Shown here: positions 1 to 9,224 of the stretch, in pieces
Layout: each line of letters begins with the position of its first letter
Numbering within the stretch: the first letter of the stretch is position 1
DNA from: Lachnospiraceae bacterium A4
GTDB taxonomy: Bacteria > Bacillota > Clostridia > Lachnospirales > Lachnospiraceae
Length of the DNA: 64,000 nt
Assembly: GCA_000403215.2 (NCBI GenBank)
Contig: KE159562.1
Coordinates: 160,846-224,845, forward strand
Reading direction: 5' to 3'
Position numbers and translations under genes: made by a program
Notes under the pieces: model-generated
What the model saw: only the letters and a program-made list of their open reading frames with translations
The model's database searches: none
Told to the model about the DNA's origin: nothing

Positions 1-1
1 T

Positions 2-70
2 AAATTGCAGCGGCACTTTGCCCTTGACGAAGAGACAGCGCAGCAGTACTATACGACATTTGTAAAATAG
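2..70 (+). CDS. C-terminal end of an unidentified protein (partial)
   Basis: The window opens inside a reading frame whose last residues are LDEETAQQYYTTFVK before a TAG at 68-70. The composition (acidic, Tyr/Thr-rich, no stops) looks coding, unlike the other two forward frames. The same frame stays open after the TAG, through a Lys/Arg/Glu-rich stretch (YYKCRKRHEERKRFEEEGF) to TAA at 143-145, only 28 bases before the next start. The gene cannot be identified from this fragment. Its position directly before a DtxR-type regulator would fit a metal-transport gene, but that is a guess. Confidence 0.45.
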   Translation, partial: KLQRHFALDEETAQQYYTTFVK

Positions 71-173
71 TATTATAAATGCAGGAAGCGGCATGAGGAA
101 CGAAAGCGTTTTGAAGAAGAGGGCTTTGTGGGAAGTATGGTGTAAGGAGTAGTCTGAGATAGGAGGCTTTGAG

Positions 174-542
174 ATGATAGAAAACGAATCTGCTGAAAAT
201 TATTTGGAGACGATACTGGTTCTTAGCAGGAAACTTCCTGTTGTGCGCGCTGTGGATATTGCGAATGAGCTTGGCTTTAAGAAGTCGAGTGTCAGTATCG
301 CGATGAAAAATCTTCGGGAGAAGTGTTATATTACGGTAACAGACGCGGGCTTTATCTATCTGACAGAGTCTGGGAAACGTATTGCAGAGCTAATCTATGA
401 GCGGCATGAGTTTGTATCGGAGTGGCTGATGCGGCTCGGCGTTCCGCAGGAGATTGCAATTGAAGATGCCTGCAAGATTGAACACATTCTTAGCAAAGAG
501 AGTTACGATGCCATTAAGGCATTTGTTGCACAGCATACATAA
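174..542 (+). CDS. DtxR/MntR-type metal-dependent transcriptional regulator
   Basis: A 122-residue protein with an N-terminal winged helix-turn-helix (about residues 5-65; RAVDIANELGFKKSSVSIAM is the recognition helix region) followed by a helical dimerisation and metal-binding segment with the HEFVSEWL...GVPQEIAIEDACKIEH pattern of the DtxR/MntR family (Glu/His ligands around residues 77-103). It lacks the C-terminal SH3-like domain of full-length DtxR, so it is the short MntR-like form. In this family Mn2+ or Fe2+ binding drives repression of metal uptake genes. The start is fixed by AGGAGG 7 bases before the ATG. It follows the unidentified upstream gene closely and probably shares its transcript. 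Confidence 0.85.
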   Translation: MIENESAENYLETILVLSRKLPVVRAVDIANELGFKKSSVSIAMKNLREKCYITVTDAGFIYLTESGKRIAELIYERHEFVSEWLMRLGVPQEIAIEDACKIEHILSKESYDAIKAFVAQHT

Positions 543-636
543 TAAAAAATATAGTAGAGATACACGCCTTTTTTCATTAAAATGTACGAAAAGCGTTTAA
601 AATTTGCGTGATTTTTGATTATTTTAAACAAAATTC

Positions 637-665
637 TTGCTTTATTGTTAAAAATATACTAAAAT
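637..665 (+). promoter_or_regulatory. Sigma-A-type promoter of the chemoreceptor gene
   Basis: TTGCTT (637-642), a 17-base spacer and TAAAAT (660-665) lie about 107 bases before the chemoreceptor start, in an AT-rich gap that holds no gene. Spacing is ideal but the -35 box is imperfect. Chemoreceptors in Clostridia are often under sigma-28, so the motif is a candidate only. Confidence 0.4.
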
Positions 666-772
666 GATATTATATTTTTCGTTGTAGGCAGTAATTTTGC
701 ATGAGATGACAACTCTGAGCATTTGTACGCGTAAAGGCATGGAGCTGTTATGGAGTAGGAGGCGTGTTCAAA

Positions 773-2560
773 ATGGGTCAGAGGAAAAAAAGTTTAATCA
801 GTGCGATCATGTGTTTGTGTGGCGTGGTTGCAGCAGTCACGGCAATCGGGATTGGTGGAAACTCCATCTTTTCGATTCAGGCAATTTCCCAAAATTCATA
901 TGAGACTTATGAAGAGGCAGTGGATGAAGGTTACAAATCGGAGATAAGATCACAGGTGCAGAGCGCGGTTGCGGTCATTCAGAGTGAGTATGATAAATTC
1001 AAGGCAGGTGAAAAGACTGAGGAGGAGGCGCAGGAGGACGCAAAAGATGTTGTGCGTGCGATGCGCTACCGGGAGGACCAGAGCGGATATTTTTGGATTG
1101 ACGGCATGGACTATGTGCTGGTGGCACATGCAGTTCTGACTGATCAGGAGGGCGATAACCGAAAGGACCTTATGGACCAGAACGGTGTGATGATCACACA
1201 GTCGGTGGTAAATGTCTGCAACAGTGCGGATAAGTGTGGATATAATGAATTTTATTTCACGAAATCAGACGGAGTGACAGTCGCGCCCAAGATTGCTTAT
1301 TCTGAGTTGTTTGAGCCGTGGGGCTGGGCTGTCTGCACAGGCAATTATGTCGATGAGATCAATGCGGCAAAGGAAGTCGTCAAAGCCGAACTGGATAAGG
1401 AGTATCTGAATGTGCTGATCCGCTCGAATGCAGTGTGTTTTTCAGCCATCTTTATATCGCTGGCAGTGGCGTTTTTAGTCGGCAGGCAGATCGTGAATCC
1501 GTTAAAGAAGATTCAGGCGTTTGCACAGAAGCTGTCCGAGGGCGATTTGACCACAAATGTAGATGTCAAGACGAGGAACGAAGTTGGACAGACGGCAGAT
1601 GCGCTGCGGGTGGCACAGGAAAATATGCGCGGACTGTTGCGGGGAATCACGGAAATCTCGAACAGCGTTGGCAGTGCGCTGGGAAATTTTGATAAATCCT
1701 TTAATAATATGAAGGAATCCATCTCACAGGTGTCGATTGCGGTGGACTCGATCGCAGAGAATGTCACCAAACAGGCGGCTTCCACGGACGAAGCGAGCGG
1801 AAATGTTGTCATGATGGCAGACCAGATCAACCAGACTGGCTCTGAGGTGGCGAATCTGAACAGAAATGCAGATGAGATGAACCGCATTAGCGAACAGTCG
1901 ATGGATACGTTGAAACAGTTAATCAGCGTGAGCAACAAGACGAGGGAGAGTATCTCTGCAATGGCTGAGCAGACGGCAAATACGAATAAATCCGTTGAGC
2001 AGATTCATATGGCGGCGAATCTGATTAATGAGATTTCAGACCAGACAAGTCTGCTTGCCCTGAATGCGAGCATCGAGGCAGCGCGTGCTGGCGAGGCTGG
2101 AAAAGGCTTTTCTGTAGTGGCAGATGAGATTGCAAAGCTGGCAAACCAGTCTGGCGAATCTGTCGAGGAGATCACCAAGACGGTGATTGCGCTTCAAGGG
2201 AATGCATCAAAGTCTGTCGCTGTGATGAAGGAGATCAACGAGGCAGTTGAGATACAGGTGAACTCACTGACTGAGACGCAGCATATTATGGAGAAGCTGC
2301 ATCAGGAGCTTGTGAACTGCTTTGCTTCGGTAAATTCGATAGATTCGATGACACGGGAGATTGACAGCCAGAGAGAGGGTGTCACCACCTCGATTTCAGT
2401 GCTGAATGATTTGGCACAGGACAATGCATCAGTTGCGGAGGAGACGGCGGCAATGTCTACAGAGCTTTCCAGAGAAGTGCATGAATCGAATCAAATTGTG
2501 GAGGACTTGGAGGGGAAAGTCAGCATTTTGATACAAGATGTAAATAAATTTACAGTATAG
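773..2560 (+). CDS. Methyl-accepting chemotaxis protein with single Cache domain
   Basis: A 595-residue transmembrane chemoreceptor. A first membrane helix (about 9-30) is followed by an extracellular Cache-type sensor (about 40-205; the [12 protein letters not shown] and [14 protein letters not shown] motifs are typical of sCache_2), a second helix (about 218-240), a HAMP domain (about 240-293, [18 protein letters not shown]) and a long cytoplasmic coiled coil. The conserved signalling tip is seen at about 419-460 ([20 protein letters not shown]). It should control CheA autophosphorylation; the ligand is unknown, though this Cache class often binds small organic acids. AGGAGG at 757-762 is only one base from a possible GTG at 764, so ATG 773 is preferred. 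No CheW-binding C-terminal pentapeptide is evident. Confidence 0.95.
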   Translation: MGQRKKSLISAIMCLCGVVAAVTAIGIGGNSIFSIQAISQNSYETYEEAVDEGYKSEIRSQVQSAVAVIQSEYDKFKAGEKTEEEAQEDAKDVVRAMRYREDQSGYFWIDGMDYVLVAHAVLTDQEGDNRKDLMDQNGVMITQSVVNVCNSADKCGYNEFYFTKSDGVTVAPKIAYSELFEPWGWAVCTGNYVDEINAAKEVVKAELDKEYLNVLIRSNAVCFSAIFISLAVAFLVGRQIVNPLKKIQAFAQKLSEGDLTTNVDVKTRNEVGQTADALRVAQENMRGLLRGITEISNSVGSALGNFDKSFNNMKESISQVSIAVDSIAENVTKQAASTDEASGNVVMMADQINQTGSEVANLNRNADEMNRISEQSMDTLKQLISVSNKTRESISAMAEQTANTNKSVEQIHMAANLINEISDQTSLLALNASIEAARAGEAGKGFSVVADEIAKLANQSGESVEEITKTVIALQGNASKSVAVMKEINEAVEIQVNSLTETQHIMEKLHQELVNCFASVNSIDSMTREIDSQREGVTTSISVLNDLAQDNASVAEETAAMSTELSREVHESNQIVEDLEGKVSILIQDVNKFTV

Positions 2561-2570
2561 TACATAATAA

Positions 2571-2604
2571 AAATGCCCATTGATTGTGAGATGGGCATTT
2601 TTTA
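2571..2604. terminator. Bidirectional intrinsic terminator
   Basis: A perfect 10-bp stem AAATGCCCAT/ATGGGCATTT with a 10-base loop and T-run follows the chemoreceptor gene. An A-run on the other side lets it also serve the converging minus-strand ibrB-like gene. Confidence 0.85.
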
Positions 2605-2618
2605 TGCATTTTATTCTT

Positions 2619-3191
2619 TTATATTTCATTTTCGATATCATCATTTGGAAATGGTGCTGTCGTCACGTTTTCTTTTTCATCGATAGGAACCCATGCGTTG
2701 CCAAACGGAATATCCCGAAACAGGGCGGCAAGCCCGGTAATCTGTTTGAGGCGCAGGATTTCATCCCTCTCCATACCTAAGTGCTTGGAAATCCATGCGT
2801 CTGAACGCCCCAGCTCGTGCAGCTCTTTGATAATGTTACTCATCAGGTCTACGCTGTGTGAGCCCCTTGCGCGGTTGTGGCGGATAGTGCTTGCCATGCG
2901 GTGATCGAGCGGTTTGTTGATGACAGAGACGGGCAGCATGCCATTCTCGCGCTCATAGATATCGGGGTAGTCCAGCATAATGCGGTAGCGGTGGAAGCCG
3001 TCCACAATGATGTACGTGTCGTCGGGGTCATCATGGTAACAGACGATGGGCATTGTATAGCCGTCCTCCTTGATGCTGTCGTAGAGCAGTTTGAGCTCTG
3101 GCGGCGCCACGGAGTTTGGATTGTATGTATTAGGCTGTATTTTCTCAACTGGGACTGAAATTACCTGATAGACAGGACTTTGATATGTCAT
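2619..3191 (-). CDS. ibrB: IbrB-like ParB-superfamily protein
   Basis: A 190-residue protein with a ParB/Srx-like nuclease-fold domain. The start carries a VPVEKIQPNTYNPN motif, then the family signature DGFHRYRIM (about residues 65-73) and a Lys/Arg-rich helical part with RHNRARGSH (about 104-112), followed by an HTH-like stretch (DAWISKHLGMERDEILRLKQ). IbrB was first described in E. coli with IbrA as a co-regulator of immunoglobulin-binding protein genes; its biochemical activity is not settled. The start lies 2 bases after the ibrA-like stop, so the two are co-transcribed and probably act together. Confidence 0.8.
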   Translation of the reverse strand: MTYQSPVYQVISVPVEKIQPNTYNPNSVAPPELKLLYDSIKEDGYTMPIVCYHDDPDDTYIIVDGFHRYRIMLDYPDIYERENGMLPVSVINKPLDHRMASTIRHNRARGSHSVDLMSNIIKELHELGRSDAWISKHLGMERDEILRLKQITGLAALFRDIPFGNAWVPIDEKENVTTAPFPNDDIENEI

Positions 3192-3193
3192 TT

Positions 3194-4579
3194 TTATTCA
3201 CCTACATTCTGATATTTTTTCTTTAATAAATTAATGCTTTCTTTCTGCTGTTTTGTGAGGCCAAAACCCATAAAACGGCAGATATGGTCATTTTTTAAGA
3301 TACAATAGCACATGCGCTTCCAACTGGGGATATCCTTCGAGGATTTGATGTCGTCCGTGTGGTCTGGAATCTTGCCGATGAAGATTATGCGTGCATTTTT
3401 CATGAGGGTGTAGTTGGACACTCCATTGCGGCGGATTTGATAGCCGTGCGCAACCAGTTCTTCTATCGTTTTTTCTTCCAGACCGCCGCCGACATTGTGC
3501 CAGAAATCAATGGAAGTCTGGAATTTCTTAATGTAGTTATTTCTGAGCCGCACGGGCAGCGTATCCAGCAAAAATTTCGTATAAGATTCCCATGTATGCC
3601 CCTCTGGCAGTGTCAGGTTGCGGTATCCGAGCGCCTTGGTTTTGCCGTAAATAGAGCCAAAGTTTGCGCCGCGGACACGGCCGACGAGCTTTGCCCAGAT
3701 TTCGGGGTCGATGACGCGGTACAGATTCAGGCTTTCTTTGGCATAGTCGCCGAAGGGCGAAGCCACGCGCATCTGGTCCAGCTTGAGCCCGGACATATAA
3801 TACAGGTCATACAGATTGTTATAATCGTAGGAAAAAATATAATTTGCGTGCCAAACATCATAGATGGACCAGTCGTAGATGGGGGATGCACACCATACAT
3901 CCTTGAACTGTCTGCTGATCCAGCAGGTGTTGTCATAGCCATATTTGCGGTTTAAGATACCACTGTAGCGCTGCATGGATTCGTCTGCGCGGATGCCAAG
4001 CAGGCAGATGGTTTTCTGATTGCCGTGGGAAATGCGGTACCATCGACCAAACTGCTTGGCGAGATCCTCCTGATGCATACGGTAATGGTATGTTGTGATC
4101 GGATTATTTTTCATATTGATCACATAGGGATGGTCTGGCATAGGACGTACCCATGCAGTTTCCTTGGTATCATCCCACGGGTACCAGAACATCTCGTAGT
4201 TGCTGAGCGCTGTCCGTGTTGCCATGGGGAGACATACCCAGTATGGCTCGACATCTTTCTCAATCCGTGTAAAAGTTCGTTCTACATAGTCGGTCGTGGC
4301 AGAATACTGTGCCTCGAAATCCTGATGAAAGACACCGATTTTTTTATTCGGGTAAAATTTTTTTTGGAAATCCAACGTCAAGTTCAATAAAAGACCACTG
4401 TCTTTCCCACCTGAGAAGGAGACAAAGATATTGTCAAATTCTTTGAAGATAAAGTGAAATCTGTTTTGCAGTGCATCATACACATTCTGACTGGCATATT
4501 TTCGCTTCGTTGTAATCACCACCTCTTTCGTATTTATTAAATTTACCATATTTTTCCAATTTTCACAAGTCTTTGACAA
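3194..4579 (-). CDS. ibrA: IbrA-like PP-loop ATP pyrophosphatase (DUF3440)
   Basis: A 461-residue member of the PAPS-reductase/PP-loop superfamily. The pyrophosphate-binding loop SFSGGKDSGLLLNL sits near residue 54, followed by the FHQDFEAQYSATTDYVE segment and the IRADESMQRY motif typical of IbrA/DUF3440. PP-loop enzymes adenylate a substrate with release of pyrophosphate; whether IbrA does so is unknown. The N-terminus is uncertain. The longest form starts with TTG at 4579 behind GGTGA, ATG 4549 is weaker, and family members usually begin near the KRKYASQNVYDAL segment just downstream. It is first gene of the ibrA-ibrB pair. Confidence 0.85.
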   Translation of the reverse strand: MSKTCENWKNMVNLINTKEVVITTKRKYASQNVYDALQNRFHFIFKEFDNIFVSFSGGKDSGLLLNLTLDFQKKFYPNKKIGVFHQDFEAQYSATTDYVERTFTRIEKDVEPYWVCLPMATRTALSNYEMFWYPWDDTKETAWVRPMPDHPYVINMKNNPITTYHYRMHQEDLAKQFGRWYRISHGNQKTICLLGIRADESMQRYSGILNRKYGYDNTCWISRQFKDVWCASPIYDWSIYDVWHANYIFSYDYNNLYDLYYMSGLKLDQMRVASPFGDYAKESLNLYRVIDPEIWAKLVGRVRGANFGSIYGKTKALGYRNLTLPEGHTWESYTKFLLDTLPVRLRNNYIKKFQTSIDFWHNVGGGLEEKTIEELVAHGYQIRRNGVSNYTLMKNARIIFIGKIPDHTDDIKSSKDIPSWKRMCYCILKNDHICRFMGFGLTKQQKESINLLKKKYQNVGE

Positions 4580-4598
4580 ATATTCACCAGGATTGTGC

Positions 4599-4628
4599 TT
4601 GACATAGTGGTGTTCGAGAGGGTATTCT
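4599..4628 (+). promoter_or_regulatory. Promoter of the MATE gene
   Basis: TTGACA (4599-4604), an 18-base spacer and TATTCT (4623-4628). It predicts a very short leader, with the ribosome site GGGAG at 4638-4642. It lies in the short gap between the divergent ibrA-like and MATE genes. Confidence 0.5.
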
Positions 4629-4650
4629 TTTCATATTGGGAGTGATGATG

Positions 4651-5946
4651 ATGTCTGAGAAGAAGCTTTTTACAAGATACGTGTCGCAGAATATTCTTGG
4701 AATGCTGGGAATTTCGATCTATATTTTAGCGGACACATTTTTTATATCGCTGGCGGAGGGGGCGGACGGGATCACGGCGCTCAATCTCGTCCTGCCGGTG
4801 TACAGCCTGATTTTTGCCATCGGCGCAATGATTGGGGTCGGTTCTGCAATCCGGTTTAAAATCCTGCGGGCGCGGAAGGACAAGGACGCGGAGCTGTATT
4901 TTTCCAATGCACTTTTGTGGGCACTGGCAATTGGCATTGTTTTTATCTTAATCGGCATTTTGATGCCAGAGAAGGTGGTCGCGCTGCTGGGCGGCGATGA
5001 ACGGATTGTCGCGGTGGGAAAAGACTACACGGCAATCTTTATGATGTTTTCGCCGTTTTTTATGTGGAATCATATCTGCAATGCGTTTGTGCGCAATGAC
5101 GGCGCCCCTTCTGTCGCGATGGCTGCGACGCTTTGCAGCAGTCTGTTCAATGTGGTTTTTGACTATGTGCTGATGTTTCTGCTCGGGCTTGGCATGAGGG
5201 GGGCGGCACTGGCAACGGCGCTGTCGCCGGTGCTTGGCGTGTCAATCTGCTGCGTGCACCTGCTGTCCAAAAAGAGCACCATTGCGTTTCGATGGGCAGT
5301 GCCTTCTGCGAAGCGGCTGTTTGCGGCTTGCCAGCTTGGCATTTCTGCCTTTGTCGGAGAAATTTCATCGGGGGTGACGACGGTTGTCTTTAATATGCTG
5401 ATTTTGAAGCTTGCCGGAAATGTCGGGGTGGCGGCATACGGCGTGGTCGCCAATACATCGCTGGTGGCAGCGGCGGTCTTTAACGGTGTGTCGCAAGGGT
5501 CACAGCCGCTTTTGAGTGACTATTATGGCAAGGGGCAGACAGAATCGGTCAGAAAGGTGGTCAGACTTGGCGTTTGTGCAGCACTGGTGATGGCGGTACT
5601 GATTCTTGGCGTGGTGTGGGCTTTGGCAGAACCAATCACAGCGGTGTTTAACCATGAGGAAAATACCGCGCTTACGGCGTATGCGGTGACGGGTCTGCGC
5701 CTGTATTTTATTGGTTTTTTGTTTGCGGGCTTTAATATTGTAGGAACGGGGATTCTGAGTGCGGTGGAATCGGCGGGATGGGCGTTTGCAGCGTCGATCT
5801 CAAGAGGGTTTGTCGCAATCATTGTCTGTGCCCTTGTGCTGTCGGCGTTGTTTGGCATGAATGGGGTCTGGCTGGCATTTCCGGCGGCTGAGCTTCTCAC
5901 GTCGGCGCTGGTGGCAGCGGCATTTCGAAAGGCGTTCGTATATTAA
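4651..5946 (+). CDS. MATE-family multidrug/toxin exporter
   Basis: A 431-residue integral membrane protein with about 12 hydrophobic segments in two related halves and the N-terminal ISIYILADTFFISLAEGADG signature, which marks the MatE fold (multidrug and toxin extrusion, Na+ or H+ coupled). The second half repeats the pattern (VAAYGVVANTSLVAAAVFNG). The substrate cannot be predicted. Three in-frame ATGs (4645, 4648, 4651) follow GGGAG; 4651 or 4648 gives the best spacing. It is divergent from ibrA and 32 bases upstream of the glucosidase gene on the same strand, so read-through is likely although a joint function is not obvious. Confidence 0.92.
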   Translation: MSEKKLFTRYVSQNILGMLGISIYILADTFFISLAEGADGITALNLVLPVYSLIFAIGAMIGVGSAIRFKILRARKDKDAELYFSNALLWALAIGIVFILIGILMPEKVVALLGGDERIVAVGKDYTAIFMMFSPFFMWNHICNAFVRNDGAPSVAMAATLCSSLFNVVFDYVLMFLLGLGMRGAALATALSPVLGVSICCVHLLSKKSTIAFRWAVPSAKRLFAACQLGISAFVGEISSGVTTVVFNMLILKLAGNVGVAAYGVVANTSLVAAAVFNGVSQGSQPLLSDYYGKGQTESVRKVVRLGVCAALVMAVLILGVVWALAEPITAVFNHEENTALTAYAVTGLRLYFIGFLFAGFNIVGTGILSAVESAGWAFAASISRGFVAIIVCALVLSALFGMNGVWLAFPAAELLTSALVAAAFRKAFVY

Positions 5947-5978
5947 AGTAGTATTTTATATAGAAGGAGGATTTTATC

Positions 5979-7937
5979 ATGGTAGAAAAGTATGTGTTTG
6001 GCAGTCCGTTTGAGACGGAGGCGGTGACAGCGCAGATTCCGGCAAAAGCGTTTGCAGGAGCCCTTGCGTGCGGTGAGATTTCTGTGGAGAAGGGGTTTTG
6101 TTACCAGTGTCAGATGAGTGACACGGATGTCATTTATGGACTGGGGGAGGCAAACCGCGGTATCAACAAGAGGGGGTACAGGTATGTGAGCAACTGTACA
6201 GATGATCCGCATCACACGGAGGACAAGACATCGCTTTACGGCGCACACAACTTTATCGTAGTGTCGGGGAAGCAGCACGTAGGACTCTTTTTTGATTACC
6301 CTGCGACGATCAGTTTTGATATTGGATACACGCAGCAGAATTTGCTCACGGTGTCCTGTGAGCGCGCAGATTTGTATCTGTATGTCATCACAGGTGAGAG
6401 CGCCTATGATGTGGTGAAGCAGTTTCGAAAGATGATCGGCACAAGCTATATTGCGCCGAAGTATGCGTTTGGCTTTGGACAGAGCCGATGGGGGTATAAG
6501 ACGGCTGAGGATATTGAACGTGTTGTGCGGGGATATAGGGACCATCAGCTGCCAATCGACATGGTGTATCTTGACATTGATTATATGCAGGACTACAAGG
6601 ATTTTACGGTCAATGCAGAGCGATTCCCGGCATTTGAGCAGTTTGTGCAGAAGATGAAGGCGGAGAAGATTCATCTGATTCCGATTATTGATGCGGGCGT
6701 AAAGATTGAGAAGGGTTATGAGATCTATGAGGAAGGTTTGGAAAAAGGGTATTTCTGCAAGCGCGAGGACGGTTCGGCGTTTGTGGCGGCGGTCTGGCCG
6801 GGCTGGACGCATTTTCCCGATGTGCTCAATCCTGACGCGAGGGCATGGTTTGGCGGAAAGTATGAGCTGCTGACAAGCCTTGGCATCGATGGTTTCTGGA
6901 ATGACATGAACGAGCCGGCAATCTTTTATTCAGAGGAGGGCATTCGGGCTTTAAATCAGGCTGTTTCGGACCATGTGAAAACGTTTGGCGCCGATGCGAT
7001 GGTTGACAATCCCGATGCGATACCGTTTGAGGCGCGGGGGATTCTCGAGCGGATTCAGAATAATCCTGAGGATTACAAGCGGTTTTATCACAACGTCAAT
7101 GGGACGATGGTCCGCCATGACCTTGTGCATAATTTGTATGGCTATAATATGACAAGAGCGGCTGGTGAGGCGCTCAGGAAAATTGCGCCGGACAAAAACA
7201 TGCTGCTGTTCTCGCGTTCCTCCTACATTGGTATGCACCGCTACGGCGGCATCTGGACTGGAGATAACCAGTCGTGGTGGTCGCATATTCTGCTGAACCT
7301 CAAAATGCTGCCGTCACTGAATATGTGCGGTTTCTTGTATACTGGTGCCGATCTTGGCGGGTTTGGCGCCGACACGACGAGGGATCTGCTGCTGCGCTGG
7401 CTGGCGCTTGGCGTGTTCACGCCGCTGATGCGCAATCACACTGCGCTTGGCACAAGAGAGCAGGAGTGTTACCAGTTTGAGCAGATCGAGGATTTTCGGC
7501 ATGTGGTCGGCGTGCGTTACCGGCTGATACCATATTTGTACAGTGTGTATGTAAAGGCGGCAGAGCGCGGTGAGATGTATTTCAGACCGCTTGGGTTTGA
7601 CTTTCCCAATGACAGGCGTGCAGTGGAGACGGAGGACCAGCTGCTGCTCGGGGACGAGGCGATGATTGCACCAGTCTATACACAGAATGTGAGCGGCAGG
7701 ACGGTGTATCTGCCGGAGGAGATGAAGTTTGTCAAGTTCTTGCCGGATGGAACCATCTATGAGGAGATTCTGCCGCAGGGGACGCACTATGTCGAGGTTG
7801 CCTTGAACGAGGTGCCGCTTTTTATCAGAAAAGGGAAGTGTATTCCAGTCGTGGAGGCGGCGCAGAGCGTGGAGGCGATTGATCTGGAGACGGTGAAGTA
7901 TCTCGGGTATGAGGGCGCGGCGTATGAGCTTCGTTAA
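5979..7937 (+). CDS. Glycoside hydrolase family 31 alpha-glucosidase
   Basis: A 652-residue cytoplasmic protein (no signal peptide). An N-terminal beta-sandwich (about 1-150) precedes a (beta/alpha)8 barrel. The catalytic nucleophile is Asp309 within GFWNDMNEPA and the acid/base is Asp429 within GGIWTGDNQS, both in perfect GH31 context; the FGQSRWGY motif (about 164) and a C-terminal beta domain are also present. GH31 enzymes of this size hydrolyse alpha-glucosides such as maltose or isomaltose oligomers; alpha-xylosidase activity cannot be excluded. The start has AAGGAGG 10 bases ahead. Confidence 0.93.
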   Translation: MVEKYVFGSPFETEAVTAQIPAKAFAGALACGEISVEKGFCYQCQMSDTDVIYGLGEANRGINKRGYRYVSNCTDDPHHTEDKTSLYGAHNFIVVSGKQHVGLFFDYPATISFDIGYTQQNLLTVSCERADLYLYVITGESAYDVVKQFRKMIGTSYIAPKYAFGFGQSRWGYKTAEDIERVVRGYRDHQLPIDMVYLDIDYMQDYKDFTVNAERFPAFEQFVQKMKAEKIHLIPIIDAGVKIEKGYEIYEEGLEKGYFCKREDGSAFVAAVWPGWTHFPDVLNPDARAWFGGKYELLTSLGIDGFWNDMNEPAIFYSEEGIRALNQAVSDHVKTFGADAMVDNPDAIPFEARGILERIQNNPEDYKRFYHNVNGTMVRHDLVHNLYGYNMTRAAGEALRKIAPDKNMLLFSRSSYIGMHRYGGIWTGDNQSWWSHILLNLKMLPSLNMCGFLYTGADLGGFGADTTRDLLLRWLALGVFTPLMRNHTALGTREQECYQFEQIEDFRHVVGVRYRLIPYLYSVYVKAAERGEMYFRPLGFDFPNDRRAVETEDQLLLGDEAMIAPVYTQNVSGRTVYLPEEMKFVKFLPDGTIYEEILPQGTHYVEVALNEVPLFIRKGKCIPVVEAAQSVEAIDLETVKYLGYEGAAYELR

Positions 7938-7941
7938 TTAG

Positions 7942-8055
7942 ACTTTAATAAGATTTATACTTGATGATATAAAAGAAGTTCTTGAAACAATGCAGGAGGG
8001 AAAGGAAAAACTTCAAAAGGTTGCCGATAATTTGCAGCAAACACTCGAAGATTAG
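7942..8055 (+). pseudogene. Possible gene remnant between GH31 and its terminator
   Basis: An open frame after the in-frame TAG at 7939 reads a charged helical sequence (DDIKEVLETMQEGKEKLQKV then ADNLQQTLED) ending at TAG 8053-8055. It has no good start: the internal ATG at 7990 would give 21 residues without a ribosome site. It looks like the C-terminal tail of a lost coiled-coil protein, but chance cannot be excluded. Confidence 0.3.
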
Positions 8056-8079
8056 GAATTGGATACCATATTCGGACAG

Positions 8080-8124
8080 AAAAGAGGCTGTTGTACGATA
8101 GATTTCGTGCATGGCTTCTTTTTG
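8080..8124 (+). terminator. Intrinsic terminator after the MATE/GH31 unit
   Basis: AAAAGAGGC (8080-8088) pairs with GCTTCTTTT and an inner stem GTACGA/TCGTGC extends it; it ends in a T-run at 8119-8123. It separates GH31 from the next operon. Confidence 0.65.
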
Positions 8125-8164
8125 TATAAAAAATAAATCTTTTGATTCTTTTGATAAAAACATC

Positions 8165-8193
8165 TTGACATCTCTGTTTGTTCGTGCTATATT
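8165..8193 (+). promoter_or_regulatory. Strong sigma-A promoter of the hydrolase/VWA/PP2C/kinase operon
   Basis: Consensus TTGACA (8165-8170), a 17-base spacer and TATATT (8188-8193). Directly downstream, TTATTATC (8195-8202) and GATAATAA (8222-8229) form an inverted repeat over the expected transcription start, a plausible repressor site; the repeat is AT-rich and could be chance. Confidence 0.7.
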
Positions 8194-8276
8194 CTTATTA
8201 TCAAATAAATAATATCAAAAAGATAATAACACTTCGCAACCAAATATTTCGTCTATAAGAACAGGAGGTACTTATT

Positions 8277-9188
8277 ATGAATACAAAGTATACTGAAATC
8301 GTAAATACAAATGCCATCGGAAAAGCGGAAAATCCCATCACGCTGAACCAGCTCTTGAAACGGGCAAATGATGAGCAGCTCATTCCGTCAAGACAGAACC
8401 GTGAGCGGGTTTTGTTCATTGGAATTGATGTGCAGCAGGATTTCATGGAAAAGGGGGCGCTGGGAGTTCCCGGGGCACACGGTGATGTAGAGCGCATGAC
8501 CCGCTTTATCTATGAAAATATGGACGCGATTTCGAATATTGCAGTTTCCATCGACACGCACACGCCGCATCAGATCTTTCACCCCTGCTGGTGGATTGAC
8601 GAGCAGGGCAGCAATCCAGCGCCGTACACGACGGTCACGCTGGCGGACTTGGACAGCGGGAAGTGGAAGGCAGTCATCAATCCGATCGCGTCAAGGGATT
8701 ATGTCGGGCATCTTGAACAGGATGGAAAAAAGACCCTCTGCATCTGGCCATATCACTGCATTCAGGGAACAGTCGGCTGCGCGCTGGAAAACCAGTTTGC
8801 CAACATGGTCTATTTCCACTCTGTCGCCAAGAAAGCCATCGTGCAGCGGCTTGTCAAAGGGCAGGACCCGCTGTCTGAGATGTACGGTGTGATCAAGCCG
8901 GAATATGACACAAAAGGTTACATCAATCTGGATTTTCTCAATAAACTGGAACAGTATGACAAGATTGTGATCGCGGGGGAAGCCAAGAGCCACTGCGTGC
9001 TGGAGAGCATTCAGCAGATTCTTGAATACTATGAGAACAGACCGGAAATCACGCGAAAGATTTATATACTGGAAGACTGCATGTCACCGATTCCCGGCTT
9101 TGAGGATGTGACGGACAGCGCGTTTGAGACGTTTAAGAGGAAGTATCAGGTAGCGATCGCAAAGAGCACAGACAAAATCTTGAACTGA
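8277..9188 (+). CDS. Isochorismatase-fold cysteine hydrolase (nicotinamidase-like)
   Basis: A 303-residue protein of the cysteine-hydrolase (PncA/isochorismatase) fold. The catalytic Asp is Asp51 in FIGIDVQQDF, the metal-site DTHTPHQIFHP motif follows at about 94-104, and the nucleophile is Cys240 in GEAKSHCVLES. It is longer than ordinary PncA (about 200 residues), with an N-terminal extension of about 45 residues and a central insert. Substrate may be nicotinamide or another amide; sequence alone does not decide. AGGAGG precedes the ATG by 8 bases. It is the first gene of an operon with TerY-like, PP2C-like and kinase-like proteins, which suggests NAD-related or nucleotide-like metabolism tied to that signalling set. 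Confidence 0.82.
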   Translation: MNTKYTEIVNTNAIGKAENPITLNQLLKRANDEQLIPSRQNRERVLFIGIDVQQDFMEKGALGVPGAHGDVERMTRFIYENMDAISNIAVSIDTHTPHQIFHPCWWIDEQGSNPAPYTTVTLADLDSGKWKAVINPIASRDYVGHLEQDGKKTLCIWPYHCIQGTVGCALENQFANMVYFHSVAKKAIVQRLVKGQDPLSEMYGVIKPEYDTKGYINLDFLNKLEQYDKIVIAGEAKSHCVLESIQQILEYYENRPEITRKIYILEDCMSPIPGFEDVTDSAFETFKRKYQVAIAKSTDKILN

Positions 9189-9224
9189 GAATTAAGAATA
9201 GAAATTAACAGGAGGATACAGAGA

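Noticed and set aside
5943-6812. Long minus-strand frame opposite the GH31 gene
   Set aside because: Arg/His/Leu-rich composition typical of an antisense shadow; the GH31 frame has full catalytic motifs.
7945-8163. Minus-strand 72-codon frame after GH31
   Set aside because: Phe/Leu/Lys-rich, covers a terminator hairpin and has no ribosome site; the forward relic is the better, though weak, reading.
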